DNA of 64,000 bases from Locusta migratoria (GCA_026315105.1 CM048745.1:283321747-283385746), one strand, 5' to 3'; positions 11,613 through 23,108 are shown, numbered from the stretch's first letter. The notes: generated from the letters alone by a model not told the origin. Program-made: numbers and translations.

Positions 11613-11811
11613 GTAATGCCAATGTTCGACCCTACCTGACGACACTTGTGATTTAATTGTTGAACGGAACAGAGGAAGATTGTCAGCACTTTGCTATACT
11701 TACCGCGTGTGGCTCATTCCGTGTCCCTGACGTACCCGACTAATCCAACGGCGGAGCTGTTTAACGTGGAATCCGAACCACATGTCGATTCTGGCGATTC
11801 CTCACATCTTT

Positions 11812-11912
11812 GGGCGGTAAAGGCTAGGTTAAAACGCAGACCGAATAATCCGTGATGCGATTATGTTTCGAATCAGAGTCACGCGCTTTACCGCTAGACC
11901 ACCAGGCCCGGA
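11812..11912 (-). repeat. degenerate tRNA-like sequence
   Basis: On the minus strand GGGCCTGGTGGTCTAGCGGT resembles a tRNA 5' half with an A box, followed by a TTCGAAAC B-box-like word. The cloverleaf is incomplete. Probably a SINE head or tRNA pseudogene. Confidence 0.35.
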
Positions 11913-11924
11913 ACACTCGAATGA

Positions 11925-12405
11925 AGCCATCTTAACAATGAGGTGGAATTTTTTTTTCTGTCTGTACGTCTGGAGCACTTATTGGTATAGAAGTGAAACT
12001 CAACCGTGCGTGAAAAACAGCAGTTTGTAATAGCGTAACGCCGAGCACATTTTCATTCGTTAGTGAGGTGCGAGCCCGAGTAGACATGGAACCAGCTGAA
12101 CCGGTCCATGCTGTGACGAGCAGCGAAACCGGCCAGCTGGACCACCAGATGGTCTCAAGAGCCGTGACGTCACACTCTGCTCTTCCTGGTCACTCAGCAC
12201 TCTTCCTGCTTAGTGATTACCGAATTGCATACGCCATTTGGTTTTAGTTTACGCTTCGAGTGGTTTAGAAGGTCAGCAGGTAGCTCTTTGAGGGGCAATT
12301 AAACGAAGCACAAAAAGCGAATAAAACGCGTGGGAAGTGAAAGTCCATAATTGTAACACCACCTTTAACGTTATCACGGTGTCACGAAGAATTCGCCCAT
12401 GAACG

Positions 12406-12406
<1 letters not shown>
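11925..12406. other. no gene seen
   Basis: Unique-looking sequence with a small palindrome around 12087-12112 (CATGGAACC...GGTCCATG). No supported exon. Confidence 0.45.

Positions 12407-12470
<64 letters not shown>
12407..12470. repeat. (C)n(CT)n microsatellite
   Basis: About ten C residues run into about 27 CT dinucleotides. The Arg-Glu-type frame across it is an artefact. Confidence 0.95.
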
Positions 12471-12474
<4 letters not shown>

Positions 12475-12590
12475 CTCATTAGTTTTGTGCCCCACTTATT
12501 ATGTACCAAATCGTTAACGTTTGCGTTTGGTTCACACTGTTGCGGACTCTCACTCAACTCGTAACTTACTAATATCACCCATTAATCAAA

Positions 12591-12778
12591 AATGTTCAAA
12601 TGTTTGTTGAGCTTATGGGACTTAACTGCGGGGTCATCAGTCCCTAAACTTACAAACTAGCTTATACTAAAGACAGCACAAACATCCATGCCCGAGGGAG
12701 GATTCGAACCCCCGACGGGGAACGGTCTCGCGCATCGGGACATGGCGCCTCAATGCGCTCGGCTTCTCCGCCGCGGCA
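12591..12778 (-). mobile_element. tRNA-derived SINE (A/B type), minus
   Basis: Minus strand reads CCGCGGCGGAGAAGCCGAGC, B box GGTTCGAATCC, then the shared SINE body with GGGACTGATGACCCCG and the tail AAACATTTGAACATT. Full length. Target-site duplication not clear. Confidence 0.85.
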
Positions 12779-13271
12779 CTCCTTAAGCTCTTGAGCGTAT
12801 ACGGGACTATCAGAATGCATCGTGACGTCCTCTGTGAGGATTAGGAAATATCGCCTGAAATTATGTAACTGAAACGGCATTTCAGTGTATTCCACTTACG
12901 CTAGCTTCAAATTTAAGAACATCAATTTGGTTTTGTTAAATATGTACAGTTAGTAATGCCGTCTTAGCTGCGAAATATTATGCCTATTCCTATTACCATA
13001 TGCAATATAAAATCCGTCTTTCGGTGTCCTGTGCTGTTCGCTGCTTGTGGCGTGACTTCCTGTTTATAGGCTGAAAATTCATTCTCAGTGTTTCGCATAG
13101 TTATTGGTCGAGTTTAAAAAATGAAACCGCTGTCATAATTTAGCGATAAAGACGTAAAATCTCATATCAGGATTAACACGCTAAAGAAAGTATTACAATT
13201 AGAAACTGTGTGTTTGGAATGAGTCTAATGGCACACATATACTCTTAAATTTGTTCGTTACTTGAAAAGCA

Positions 13272-13456
13272 CGACCGCGGCGGAGTGGCCGAGCGTTCTA
13301 AAGGCGCCTCGCTGCGGAGCGCTGTTGCTCGCTGTCGGAGATTTAGAGTCCTATCTGGGGCATGGGTGTGTGTGATGTCCTTAGTTTAAGTAGTTGTAAG
13401 TCTAGGGACAGATGACCACAGCAGTTTGGTCCAATAGGTTTACAAACATTAGAACT
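13272..13456 (+). mobile_element. tRNA-derived SINE-B, plus
   Basis: Head GCGGCGGAGTGGCCGAGCG, then AAGGCGCCTCGCTGCGG, body GGGACAGATGACCACAGCAG and tail TTTACAAACATTAGAAC. The B-type body (CACAGCAGTTTGGTCC) separates it from SINE-A. Confidence 0.85.
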
Positions 13457-13459
13457 TTT

Positions 13460-14697
13460 TTTTTAAAGCAGGCGCGCAAGAGATAGTATTGCTTACATTT
13501 TCGCTATTGTTTAACTTCAGGATCTGCCATGACGTTGTAATTTATTACTTTTGATGTACTAAATCTATCCCCAATTCACAGACATTATCTACGTACATTT
13601 CACTGAATGGACCGACAAAATCACAGCATGGCCTGTAGTACAGGAGATATGTGCCAGACATTAAGCCGCGTTATAAACTACCTTCTGTTTACATTGGCGT
13701 GCAGTAAAATCACGGTTGAAGTTTTACTCTATTACTTCTTTATTACTGCTATTCGCAATACATTTTGCGTATAGTACATCTACATTTATAAGCATCTTCA
13801 AAGTTAGGTCATTGTACAGGAAAGGTTCAGTGTAAATACATCATAAATTGTGTTTTTAAGAGGTGCTTTTGCTTAACATGCAGGACAAATTACCCGTCCT
13901 ATGACCAGTATTTCCAATGAAAGCACTTGAAGAATAATTTTAATAATTTTTACACTTTTTGTCACATACACATTAACCGCCAAGGATATGGAAATTAGTG
14001 CACTACTATAATTGTTGCATTGTATTGGGAAGTGACAAATATGAACAGATGTACGTTTATATTTCTTTCACACGAGTTGAATTGTGTTCACCAGCAACAC
14101 ACTCTGAACTGCACAGACATTGCAACGGCAGAACAGAACATGCGAAATAGAAGAGCCGGGCTCGACTACTGAGTCTATAAGCGACGAACAGAAGTAAAAC
14201 TGTCGGCTACGGAAGTCAGTTGTTTAACTGAGGGGCGATTCTCCTGTATTTTGGCAACTTTCGTTTAATCATTTCGTCTCCTGTATTGTCCAACTATTAT
14301 TCGCGTAATATTTTATCACTGGTCTCACGAAGTGTTATGAAATTTCCCGACAGTTCTGGAAACATTTTCTTTTAATAATCTATACTTTAGTCATATAGGT
14401 TTTTTGTGTTCTTGCTTCTATCGAAACCAGACAGTTTGGACTAAGGGAATGCGAGGAAAAGACAAAAATGGCTTTCTCTACGTGTCTAGTGGAGTCACGA
14501 GAAGATGAATGTTTCCTTGCTTCTCAGTCTGTAGGCCTACAGGCAGCCCACCATGGGCACCAATAGTAGTGGACAAGCGTCTCGCAGTGTAACCAATTAT
14601 TTTTATTTCAAGTAAATGTTTTAAATTCGGTATTTTAGTAACAGGACAATTTTTAACGGCGTCCGAACTGAAACTGCGTTTATTGACACATTGAAAT
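13460..14697. other. no gene seen
   Basis: AT-rich and unique-looking. The minus-strand frame 14478-14813 overlaps the inverted duplication at 14698-14935 and has no recognisable domain. Confidence 0.45.
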
Positions 14698-14935
14698 ATC
14701 TTACCTTCCTGCTGCGAGAATACTCGGCGACCTACTGAATTTCCTTTGTACGGCAGTCTGCCTCCAACAATTGGAACCGGAAATGCATTCGTAACAAAGG
14801 GCTTGAGCCGCACGATTGACGCGAGCTCAACCCCCTTGTTACGAATGCATTTCTGATTCCAATTGTTGGCGAAAGACTGCTGTACAAAGGAATTTCAGTA
14901 GGTCGCCGAGTATTCTCTCAGCAGGAAGGTAAGAT
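14698..14935. repeat. 111-bp inverted duplication (hairpin)
   Basis: Arms 14698-14808 and 14825-14935 are reverse complements with about 10 mismatches in 111 bases and no gaps, separated by 16 nt. Each arm, read outward, ends in GGAAG|GTAAGAT, which fits a 5' splice-site consensus, and similarity stops there. Both arms are open in the same frame, encoding VTNAF-IPIVG-RL-YKG-SVGRRVFSQQEG. It sits just upstream of piggyBac remnants. Identity of the peptide unknown. Confidence 0.85.
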
Positions 14936-15177
14936 GTGTCATTACTTCTCATTAAACCGTAAAAAAAGATCGACGATTTCAATGTTTTCATATCAAGGTA
15001 AGTCTAATGAACACAATTATACATAGTTCTTAACATTTCTCTTGAAATTATGGTGACTATTGTTGTTCACCCTCACAATAGTACGGGTAGTAATTCTTAG
15101 CTAAAAATGTTAATGAAATTAACTTTCGGATTTTAAGTATATTTATTGCAAGTGGGGTGTTTTTGCTTTTGCTTCTC

Positions 15178-16135
15178 AGATGTGCAGTGGTAAAAGTATT
15201 GTATCCGAAAGTGAAATACTTAGTATATTAGGCGATACTTCAGACATTAGTGATTTGTCTGAAGATGATACTGATAATGTTGAATGTCCATTATAATTAG
15301 CTGTGAGTTATAAAATGGAAACATCTGCAGACGAAAGCAGTGATGAAGAAAGTAGTTCTGGCGACTGTTCACAAGAATGTGTGATACTAATTGCTTCCCA
15401 TGAACTATCATGATATTATGACAAATAGGGTAAAAGGAGTAAACTTTCGTGATACTTCTAAATTAAAACGAGGAGAATCAGTACAGGTTGTTCAAAAGGA
15501 TAAGATAATTTTAGAGCAATCGGGTTTTGGTGGCATCTACATCTTCTGTGATTCACCCAGAACAAAACGTGGAGCGGTGGTCCAAAAAAGAAATTTGTAT
15601 ATTGAGCTACCATGTTCCTCTGTTGTTCGTAGATATAATCGGTCAGTGGGTGGAGTGGACATCGGTGATCACCAACTGGAGTATTATCGCACTTGGCTTA
15701 GTACCAGGAAATGGATATTAAAGGTCAAACTCTACTTCCTTGACTTACCTGTTGTGAACACCTGGATGGAATACAGAATGGTCGGAAAGTTAAGTAAAAT
15801 TCCATGAAAAGATATTGACTAGATGAAATTTCGATTGGAAATTGCTGAAGTTTTACTGGTAATTCCTGAGAAGATAGACCTGTGGTGGACGAATCTGAGT
15901 GTGAAACCGAGACTGAGTGATGTAAAAGATTCGAATATTACAACTCTCCTACCCCTGAGCCTTGCGACGACAAAAGATTAAATGGGTATGATCATTTCCC
16001 AGTCATTGATCATCTCACTTCTCTCGGAATGTTTAGATTAACTTCCTGTAACAGCAGAACAAAATCCCGCTGTGAAATACCAATGTATCTTTTGAAGCAT
16101 AAAAATTGTTTCAAGCAATTTCACACTAAGAAGTA
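15178..16135 (+). pseudogene. internally deleted piggyBac-family transposase
   Basis: An acidic N-terminal segment (ILGDTSDISDLSEDDTDN, about 15210-15290) is interrupted by a stop. It is followed by a C-terminal transposase segment (15391-15807) with YNRSVGGVDIGDH, matching the (M/V)GGVD motif, then the STRKWILKVKLYFLDLPVVN helix region. A decayed Cys-rich tail follows at about 16030-16130 (NCFKQFHT-like). The catalytic core between N-terminus and C-terminus is missing, as expected for a non-functional copy. Stops and frame changes occur after 15807. Known: piggyBac (DDE_Tnp_1_7) transposases insert at TTAA and end in a Cys-rich DNA-binding domain. The element's termini were not located. Confidence 0.8.
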
Positions 16136-16442
16136 ATTTGGTCTTAGTCAGTTAGATTATTGTTTGTAATTTTTTCCGATGACTTTGATTATTTAAATTT
16201 GGATTGTAGGTTGAATATGGATGAATATAAAACTATTTCACATGCAGAAGCAGTAGTATCTTATTGAGTCACATTGTTATTAATTATTTTTAACCTAGAT
16301 CTGTTATATCAATTTACATTCTGGTAAACACACTGATGAATAATACAGAAGTGACTGTATTTGGAACAGAGATATACGCAGTTTATTTGACAGTCAGAGT
16401 GCCATGTACTTGTGAGGCATACATCAGAACCTTTTATTTCAT

Positions 16443-16633
16443 GCGGCCGCGGTGGCCGAGGAGACTAAGGCGCTCCAGTCACGGTCTGCACGGCCACTAC
16501 GGTCGGGGGTTCGAATCCCCCCTCGGGCATGGATATTTGTGCCGTCCTAGTTCGTAAGTAGTTCATAAGTAGTTTGTAAGTTTAGGGACTGATGACCCCG
16601 TAGTTAAGTCCCATAGACAATACGAACATTTGA
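16443..16633 (+). mobile_element. tRNA-derived SINE-A with 11-bp target-site duplication
   Basis: Starts GCGGCCGCGGTGGCCGAGG, has B box GGTTCGAATCC and body GGGACTGATGACCCCGTAG. Flanked by TTTTATTTCAT at 16432-16442 and 16634-16644. Full-length and close to other A copies, so relatively young. Confidence 0.95.
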
Positions 16634-16644
16634 TTTTATTTCAT

Positions 16645-17925
16645 AAATGAGTCACAGAACATAAAATTTCATAATGCTTGGAAAGAGCCAGTACTGATAT
16701 ATGTTAGCAACACTTACTCGTAATATTGATTTGTGCTCTTCAGCTATTGGTCGAAAAAAAAAAGCAACGTAAGTTACATGCTTCAGTAAGGATTAAATAC
16801 ACTGAGGAACAGAGTAATTTTTTGAGTTGGTTTCGCCATACTGTTCTTAAATTTGCACCACAAATGAATCTTATTACACACACCTACACCCTAAAACCTT
16901 TTTCTCAGATTCTGCAGTGACACTAAAATGTGATACCTTATGACATAATAGTGTAAAATAAGCAAAGTGCGCTTTTTTTTCTTTATATTCCTATTATAAT
17001 TGTAACAGATAACACGGAAGTACGATGTAGTTACGCAGTTGAAACTTATCACAACTAAACTTTCCTTAAAAACCTGGTCGTATATCGGCCTTCTTCGTTA
17101 CACAATGATCAAATGTTGGTCTCCCTAATACACTTAAGTTATAATTACAGATGCTTGTTATTTTCTCGTTTCAGATATGACCTTAGTATACAACTAAAGC
17201 ATGTTCTCTGAAAACAATTTCGATAATCATTTAGAAATCGTTTAGTGTTTTTTAAAAGATTAATTGGTTCTCCTTAGAGAACTATACATTGCTCCCTGGA
17301 GATAACTGCTGTGTTTTATCGCTGTGCGAACCTCGTTTGACTTCGTCCAAGATTAATCGTTCGCGACTAGGTCAGGAAATAATCGAGTGAACAGCGGCGA
17401 TGTAGCTGACATTTATTGTTTCCTTACCAACTCACCGATAAAGTATGCAATGTTGACCAATTGTTGCCGTCAGTGAGTTGCTGGAAGGTAATTGTTGTAA
17501 ACTCCAGTGCAGTATATCTACAGATGAATGTCTGATATTGGATAAGCCGTTATGTGTGGAAGTCGATTACCTTCACAAGTTTGTTGGTGGTCTACAATCA
17601 AGGGAGCCGAACGAGACCAAAACAAATCAAAACAAAACTAAAAATACTCCAAGGTTCCATTCCGGGTTCCACTGTTAAACGCTACCACTCACGTTTATTA
17701 TTTTTTTATTCTGCCAAAACAAGTCGAAAATTTACCCAATAAACTGGACGACTCAAGTACTTACGAATGAAACTTAAAACCTGTTCGTGCAGTTTGACAC
17801 GCGGCGCACTAGATTGCGAGACTGGGAAGGTGAGCCAAATCCCCGCGACGAATTAATGACTATGGCTGGTCGCACAGGACCGTTACCACATGGAGGTCAA
17901 GCTCGGGTTGTTTGTGATAAGAACG
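16645..17925. other. no gene seen
   Basis: AT-rich with unconnected short frames. No splice-bounded exon or repeat recognised. Confidence 0.45.
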
Positions 17926-17934
17926 GAGGAGGAA

Positions 17935-18045
17935 ATAGGTTCTGCTCTTTCAGAAGAACCATCGCGACATTCGCCTGGGACGATTATATCGAAATCAAGG
18001 AAATCCAAACTGATCTTCCCCAATGTCGGATTCCACCAGTTTTTC
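17935..18045 (-). mobile_element. fragment of SINE-D (CCGAGCGAGGTGGCGCAG family), minus
   Basis: Contains a diverged GAACCATCGCGACATTCGCC followed by AAATCAAGG, matching the reverse of the body of this arthropod SINE family as I remember it. The tRNA head is absent. Confidence 0.5.
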
Positions 18046-18059
18046 CATTCTTCGGTAAA

Positions 18060-18345
18060 TAATTCTTGTTAGTCTTTCGTAGCCATGACGTATTAAACTG
18101 ATAGTTCTGTAATTATTACATTTGTCTGCACTTGGTTTCTTAGAAATTGGAATTGCCTTGCTTCAACTATAATGTTTTAGAGATCCATCAGATTCTTCCC
18201 GCAGTATCGTATCTTCTATTTCATCTTCATCTTCTTCCTCTTCCATTTCTAGAATACTGTCTTCAAGATCATTTCCTTTGTATAGGGCTTCTGTATATTC
18301 CTTCAACCTTTCAGCTTTCCCTTCTTTACTTAGTACTGCCATCTG
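18060..18345 (-). pseudogene. RTE-like LINE fragment, internally deleted, minus
   Basis: The minus-strand frame has KEYTEALYKGNDLEDSIL and ILREES, the linker region before the reverse transcriptase of these LINEs. In a second frame it has IPISKKPSADKCNNYRTISL, the first conserved RT block. Sequence between the two is deleted at about 18155-18165. Confidence 0.75.
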
Positions 18346-18358
18346 ACAAGGAGACCAC

Positions 18359-19200
18359 ATGGGTATCGGATTTTACAATTTCTGTACATTGATGGTACGT
18401 GAAGTTCAGAACCATTCGACGCAGTTCTCAAAACTTCTCGAGAAAATCGACTTTGAAGTTTTGCAAAGTACACGGAAGTACCAATAGTTAAAACAGTTGC
18501 AGCATCTGTCAGTGTAGCTTAGGTAGTAGTGTTCTGGCTTCACAACCATAGAGTCGGTGATTCGAATCCCACTATGGCAGATTTTTTTAATCTCTAATTC
18601 TACGTGCTGTGTCAGTTTTTGTTTATGTGTATGTAGACGAGCTGAAAACCTTGTCACGTAAAACGATGGTTGAGCAGGTTAGCTGCTTGGAAAGCCATTG
18701 GTAGCTATGGAGATGACTTTCCAAAAAGTGTGGTAGCTCTTCACAAACTAAACAATCAAAGACTACAGTTGTCTGCTAATAGTGAAGCCAATACTGCAAA
18801 AAATATAAATTATGGTTCTTTTTTAATTAAAACCACAATTATAAAAATCCTCTGTAAATTCTAGAAAATTACTAATAAACAAAAATACGTGCACTTTTCG
18901 TAAAAATAGCCATTAGATATTAACATTGTGTAGGTATTCAAACACAAACGGAAAAAAGAAATTCACGACAGGACTCGAACCACCGACCCTGCGGTTGTAA
19001 GGCCAGAACGCTACCACCCTGAGCTACACCAACAGATGTTGCAACTGTTTTAAGTATTGGTACTAAAGTGTACTTTGCAAAAACTTAAAAGTCGATTTTC
19101 TCGAGAAATTTTGAGAGTTGCGTCGAATAACTTTGGCAGATTATTTGCGTTCTAAACTGCCACGTGCCATAAATATTAAAAAAAAAAATCCGATACCCAT
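18359..19200. mobile_element. 842-bp element with ~235-bp inverted arms, each holding a tRNA-like sequence
   Basis: It begins ATGGGTATCGGATTTT and ends with the reverse complement. Arms (about 18359-18590 and 18962-19200) share TCTCGAGAAAATCGACTTT, TTGCAAAGTACAC and AAAACAGTTGCA. Both also carry a tRNA-like block (GTGTAGCTTAGGTAGTAG... B box GATTCGAATCC; GTGTAGCTCAGGGTGGTAG... GGTTCGAGTCC). The central 370 bp encodes nothing recognised. It may be two SINE insertions in opposite orientation or one foldback element. Confidence 0.7.
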
Positions 19201-19209
19201 ATAGTCATT

Positions 19210-20510
19210 TTCCTTGTGATTTCTTGATATTGTTGCAGCTACTTTTCTTGTCTCCAAAAGTTTCTTATTTTCATATAGGCAGTATCTACCTTGTAGTGTT
19301 TCAAGCACTACATGCTCATTCTGGCTAGATAAGATGGCCAAATGGACACATTCTTCTACGGTTTTGCATTTGCCTTCTAGTCACTTAATGGAACCGATGC
19401 ATTAAGCGACTCAGGGAAAACACAGAAAACCTTAATTTTTATCGCCAGGAAGTATTCTGAATCGTCGTCCTCACGAATGTGAGTTCTGTGTAGTAACCAA
19501 CACTCCGCCTCACTCGTATTATGGTAAGTAAAAGCTCATTTAAGTACTGTATAAACCACTAATTCTATTCATTGAACTCTGATTTTACCCCAGTTCGAGG
19601 TCTTTTTTGACAATCACTATAAACGCTGTGGGTATCTGTCATCAAAAATGTGTAAATTTTCCGATGAATTTATGTAAGTATGATTAGAGTCCTTGAGAGA
19701 TTGAAATAATCTTCCACCTTTTCACTGATCTACACTCCCAAATATTGATGACACACTCGGAGCCCCATAGAGAAACTTATTGCCTGAAAGTTTCAGAAAT
19801 GAAGTTCAGAAACTTGCAGATATAATAGAAATACGTCCGGTTTCAAAATGAATGAAAAATGCTTCTCACTGCGCACGTCATTTTTATGATGTTATTCGTC
19901 GCGTTAACCCCGTGTAGTACGAATTCCGTTATATACAGATCCACCAATTTTTGTCTTTGCGAACAGATGCTCTTTGTACCATGGAGTCGTCATCTGACTG
20001 GGATAGGGAAGGCGGCGCGTCAGCTTCATGTCAGTCATGTAAACTTTATTCTCCAATTTTTTATGTAAAAAATCTCTTCGGCAAGAAGAGGCAGGGAAAA
20101 AGAAAACGCCTAAAGCGACAAGAAAATACTCAATCCTACTGAGCCAGTAGTCTTCTCACGGAATGGATGAAAGAAAGGGAGACGGAATAAGGAAAAGAAA
20201 TGGCGACGTTCGGGAAATGGGGAGAGTTACGGTAAAGTAATCCAAAACCCTGGGTCAGAGGAGACTGTCCGGGCAGGATGAGAACGAAGAAATGATTGTT
20301 GAAAAATGGTTTGTTTTTAAGCTCTCTGATATTTAAATCTCTTCCCGTGCAGTCGCCAACAGTGAGTGTTTCCTTTACATCCGGCTCGGAAGGTTTCTTC
20401 TGATCCTATCTATGCTAATTAAACTTTCTTCTTTATAGGGTGGTATTTATATGTCGTACTTTCTGGGGGCGGAAATAGGGGACCAACTCAGCATTTTCCT
20501 TACAGTCTAT
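19210..20510. other. no gene seen
   Basis: Two overlapping plus frames at 19859-20142 were examined, one with a Lys/Arg-rich end. Neither has a recognisable domain or splice context. Confidence 0.4.
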
Positions 20511-20514
20511 AAAT

Positions 20515-20759
20515 CTGTGGCTTGGTTCTAAAAGGGCCAATGTCAAAAATCTTAGTTATACTGTATAAGCTTCTGAATATTTTAAGTAATTTTCTGAAAA
20601 ATATTAACTGTATATTTCGGGCTCACATCTTAAAATCCCTGTATCTCTATGTGGCTTAGACATTGGCCGTTTTAAAATTATGAAGACCACGTGCAACTAT
20701 GGTCTAAAAAAACAGTTTTGGTGAATACTGACATTGGCCCTTTCAGAACCAAGTCACAG
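20515..20759. mobile_element. MITE with 31-bp terminal inverted repeats
   Basis: Ends 20515-20545 and 20729-20759 pair at 29 of 31 bases (CTGTG-CTTGGTTCT-AAAG, then GGGCCAATGTCA). It is flanked by AAAT on both sides (20511-20514, 20760-20763), a possible 4-bp duplication. A third ACATTGGCC word lies internally at about 20660. Non-coding, 245 bp. Confidence 0.8.
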
Positions 20760-20763
20760 AAAT

Positions 20764-21993
20764 ATTGATGTATAGTAATGTTTTTAGGGTAATCTTTGCT
20801 GGAACGTTATAGTCGGTGAAGATTACAATCACTTAAAAATAGAACTACCCCTCATGCGCCTTCAGCGCCCAGTGTAAAGTTAACATTGCTTCACCTGGAT
20901 GCACACATAAGTATAAGTTTTTTATTGACTGTTGATTCTGGTAGTAGTATATGCTTGGAAAAGATTGCTACAAGGAAAATTTAAATCAGTTGTCATAGTT
21001 TCCTGGGCCTGTTCCCTTGTTTCCAGTTGTTTGTTTCCTTGCTGGTGAAACATGAGGCTTGCGGTGCAGAAATGTTTATGTATTCATTAGTTTCGTGTAT
21101 TCTGTGAGTAATATTTGTAGCGAGTTAAAATCGTGCGTGTACCGGTATTGTGGCGCGGATCCATACTAATTTTTTCCGAACATCCAGCAATATAAAATTC
21201 GATCTTCCTCGCATTGAATATTCTGTTGCAAGTCCTATCTAACGGCATACGTGACACCAAAAGTTTCGTTGTCAATATTTTCTATAATTGTTGACATAAT
21301 TTAAAATTTTAAAGTCATGTCATAATTATTCGTTAATTAGTAAAATCTGTGTATTTGTCTTGGAGGTGACAGTACTCAGTTATCCCTATTTTGCTGATAC
21401 ATTACTCGTAATAACAACACTTAGCTACTTTCTGGAAACTTCATATATAATTTCAAATCTTTACTCAACTCTCTTTCGGTAACACGCTCCACGAAAAGAT
21501 GAGTGGAAAACGGTCCCTGACATGCTAATTTTAAACAGTAAAGGATTTAGAGGACTATTAAAGTCAGGGTGCGTACAGACTCCTTAATAATTTTTAAGTG
21601 GTGCGTGGGACTCCTTATCATGATGCAAAAACTACGCGGCTTAAAACACGCGTGTTGACATTACGGAGATTTTCTTTGCAACGTATTCGAGATAGCAAAA
21701 CAAATGGAAATCCTCCTGTCATTCAGGGGCGCTTCGCTCAGATAACGAACTCGACACAAACGCTTATAAGTCACATTAGATGGTCTGCCACCTAGCGGCA
21801 GTATAAGTGACACAGGTTTAGCTCTGTGTTTCTCCTGGGAGAAATAGCTGTTTTGTTCCGCCGGAATCCGCACGTGTGCGCTAGAGATTGTTCATATGTG
21901 GTTGCGCAGAAAGCGGGACTTTGAGCAGGCTTTCTGCTTGTTATCGTTTTGAACTGTACCCAACGGACGAAATACACGTGAGTCTTTTGGGTA
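20764..21993. other. no gene seen
   Basis: 21600-21970 is moderately GC-rich, with GCCACCTAGCGGC and a TATAAG motif suggestive of a promoter or a solo LTR. No terminal repeat was confirmed. Confidence 0.35.
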
Positions 21994-22004
21994 ATGCGTG
22001 AGGT

Positions 22005-22195
22005 TTTGTTTGTTCAAATGTTTGTATAGTCTATGGGACTTAACTACGGGGTCATCAGTCCCTAAACTTACAAACTACTTACGAACTAGGACGGCACAAA
22101 TATCCATGCCCGACGGGGGATTCGAACCCCCGACCGTAGTGGCCGTGCAGACCGTGACTGGAGCGCATCAGTCCCCTCGGCCACCGCGGCCTGCG
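22005..22195 (-). mobile_element. tRNA-derived SINE-A with 11-bp target-site duplication, minus
   Basis: Minus strand: GCCGCGGTGGCCGAGGGGAC, B box GGTTCGAATCC, body ending AAACATTTGAAC. Flanked by ATGCGTGAGGT at 21994-22004 and 22196-22206. Confidence 0.95.
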
Positions 22196-22265
22196 ATGCG
22201 TGAGGTACGCCACTCAAATTCCAGAGAAGAATTTGTTAAGTCTATTGGACAGACTCTTTTTATAG

Positions 22266-22461
22266 CCACTTGGGAGTGGCCATACTCTCCAAGTCACCTC
22301 GCTGCGGAATGCCTGGCGGAGATTTGAGTCCTTCCTCGGACGTGTGTGTGTGTGTGGGGGGGGGGGGGGGGTGCCCTTTGCATAAGTTAAAACGAGTTTG
22401 TAAGTGTAGGGACTGATGACCTGTGCATTTTGATCCCATAGCTTTACAAACATTTTAACAT
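22266..22461 (+). mobile_element. degenerate SINE-B, plus
   Basis: Head GGGAGTGGCC then CACCTCGCTGCGG, a GT/G-run at 22341-22371 where the family has GTGTGTG, body GGGACTGATGACC and tail TTTACAAACATTTTAAC. Confidence 0.8.
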
Positions 22462-22600
22462 TTTCTTGTTAGCATTTCCGTTAAACGAGTTGGGAACTCC
22501 TTGAATTTTTTTGACAACTCTGTATGCACCGGATATTATGGCTGCATTTGATAGGGAAGAGCATGTGACCAAGTCGCGTTGCACGAACCCTCCCCCCGCC

Positions 22601-22626
22601 TTTTTTTTTTTTTTTTTTTTTTTTTT
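22601..22626. repeat. poly-T run
   Basis: Twenty-six T residues following a C-rich word. Could be the poly-A tail of a minus-strand retrocopy, but no parent was recognised. Confidence 0.8.
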
Positions 22627-22839
22627 AATACCACGTGACCGGCCTTCGTTGGGGTTTTATATCGGTATTTGATACATTTGAAACCGTTTATTGCTCATAA
22701 ACCAAGAGTTATATTCACGAAAATTCGGCGGATAATTTAATCTGTGATGGGTGAAGCTTTTTAATATAAGTTCAACAGTAACTTTGAGTGCGTTCCATTT
22801 CGGGGCAACTGATCTTATAAGTGAAAAAGGCTACTAGAG

Positions 22840-23095
22840 GAATGCGGGACGGACACGTTGCTAATGACATTGGGAGGTGTGGGAGCAGCTCTTTGTCAGA
22901 CCGGCGCGGCATCGCGCTGGCGTTGTGCAAGCGTGCACGGGACGGCAGGCAGCGGCGCGGCCTTTCACTGACCGGTACACCGCTTCGCTGCCGCTGCCGC
23001 TGCCGCCGCCGCCTTACGTAAAGCGACCCGGCCAGCCTCTCGCGACATCCCCGCCGTCCTTTCACCCGTCCGGGGTTTCGTACGAAAATAGCCTG
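22840..23095. other. GC/CpG-rich block
   Basis: Strong CpG density with CTGCCGCTGCCGCTGCCGCC. Several overlapping frames are open only because stops are rare in such composition. It might be a promoter or first exon, or an unrecognised repeat. Confidence 0.4.
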
Positions 23096-23108
23096 CAAGC
23101 AGCTCTGG

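Noticed and set aside
12273..12578. Minus frame with a long Arg-Glu repeat
   Set aside because: It is the translation of the CT microsatellite. The same kind of artefact occurs at 29462-29871 and 59295-59689.
15391..15807. Domesticated intact piggyBac protein
   Set aside because: Only the C-terminal third is open. The catalytic core is deleted and downstream coding sequence is broken.
19859..20142. Overlapping ORFs with a Lys/Arg-rich C-terminus
   Set aside because: No recognisable motif, no splice sites, and embedded in unremarkable intergenic sequence.
21600..21990. Solo LTR
   Set aside because: A TATAAG motif and composition were suggestive, but no TG...CA ends, partner repeat or duplication could be found.
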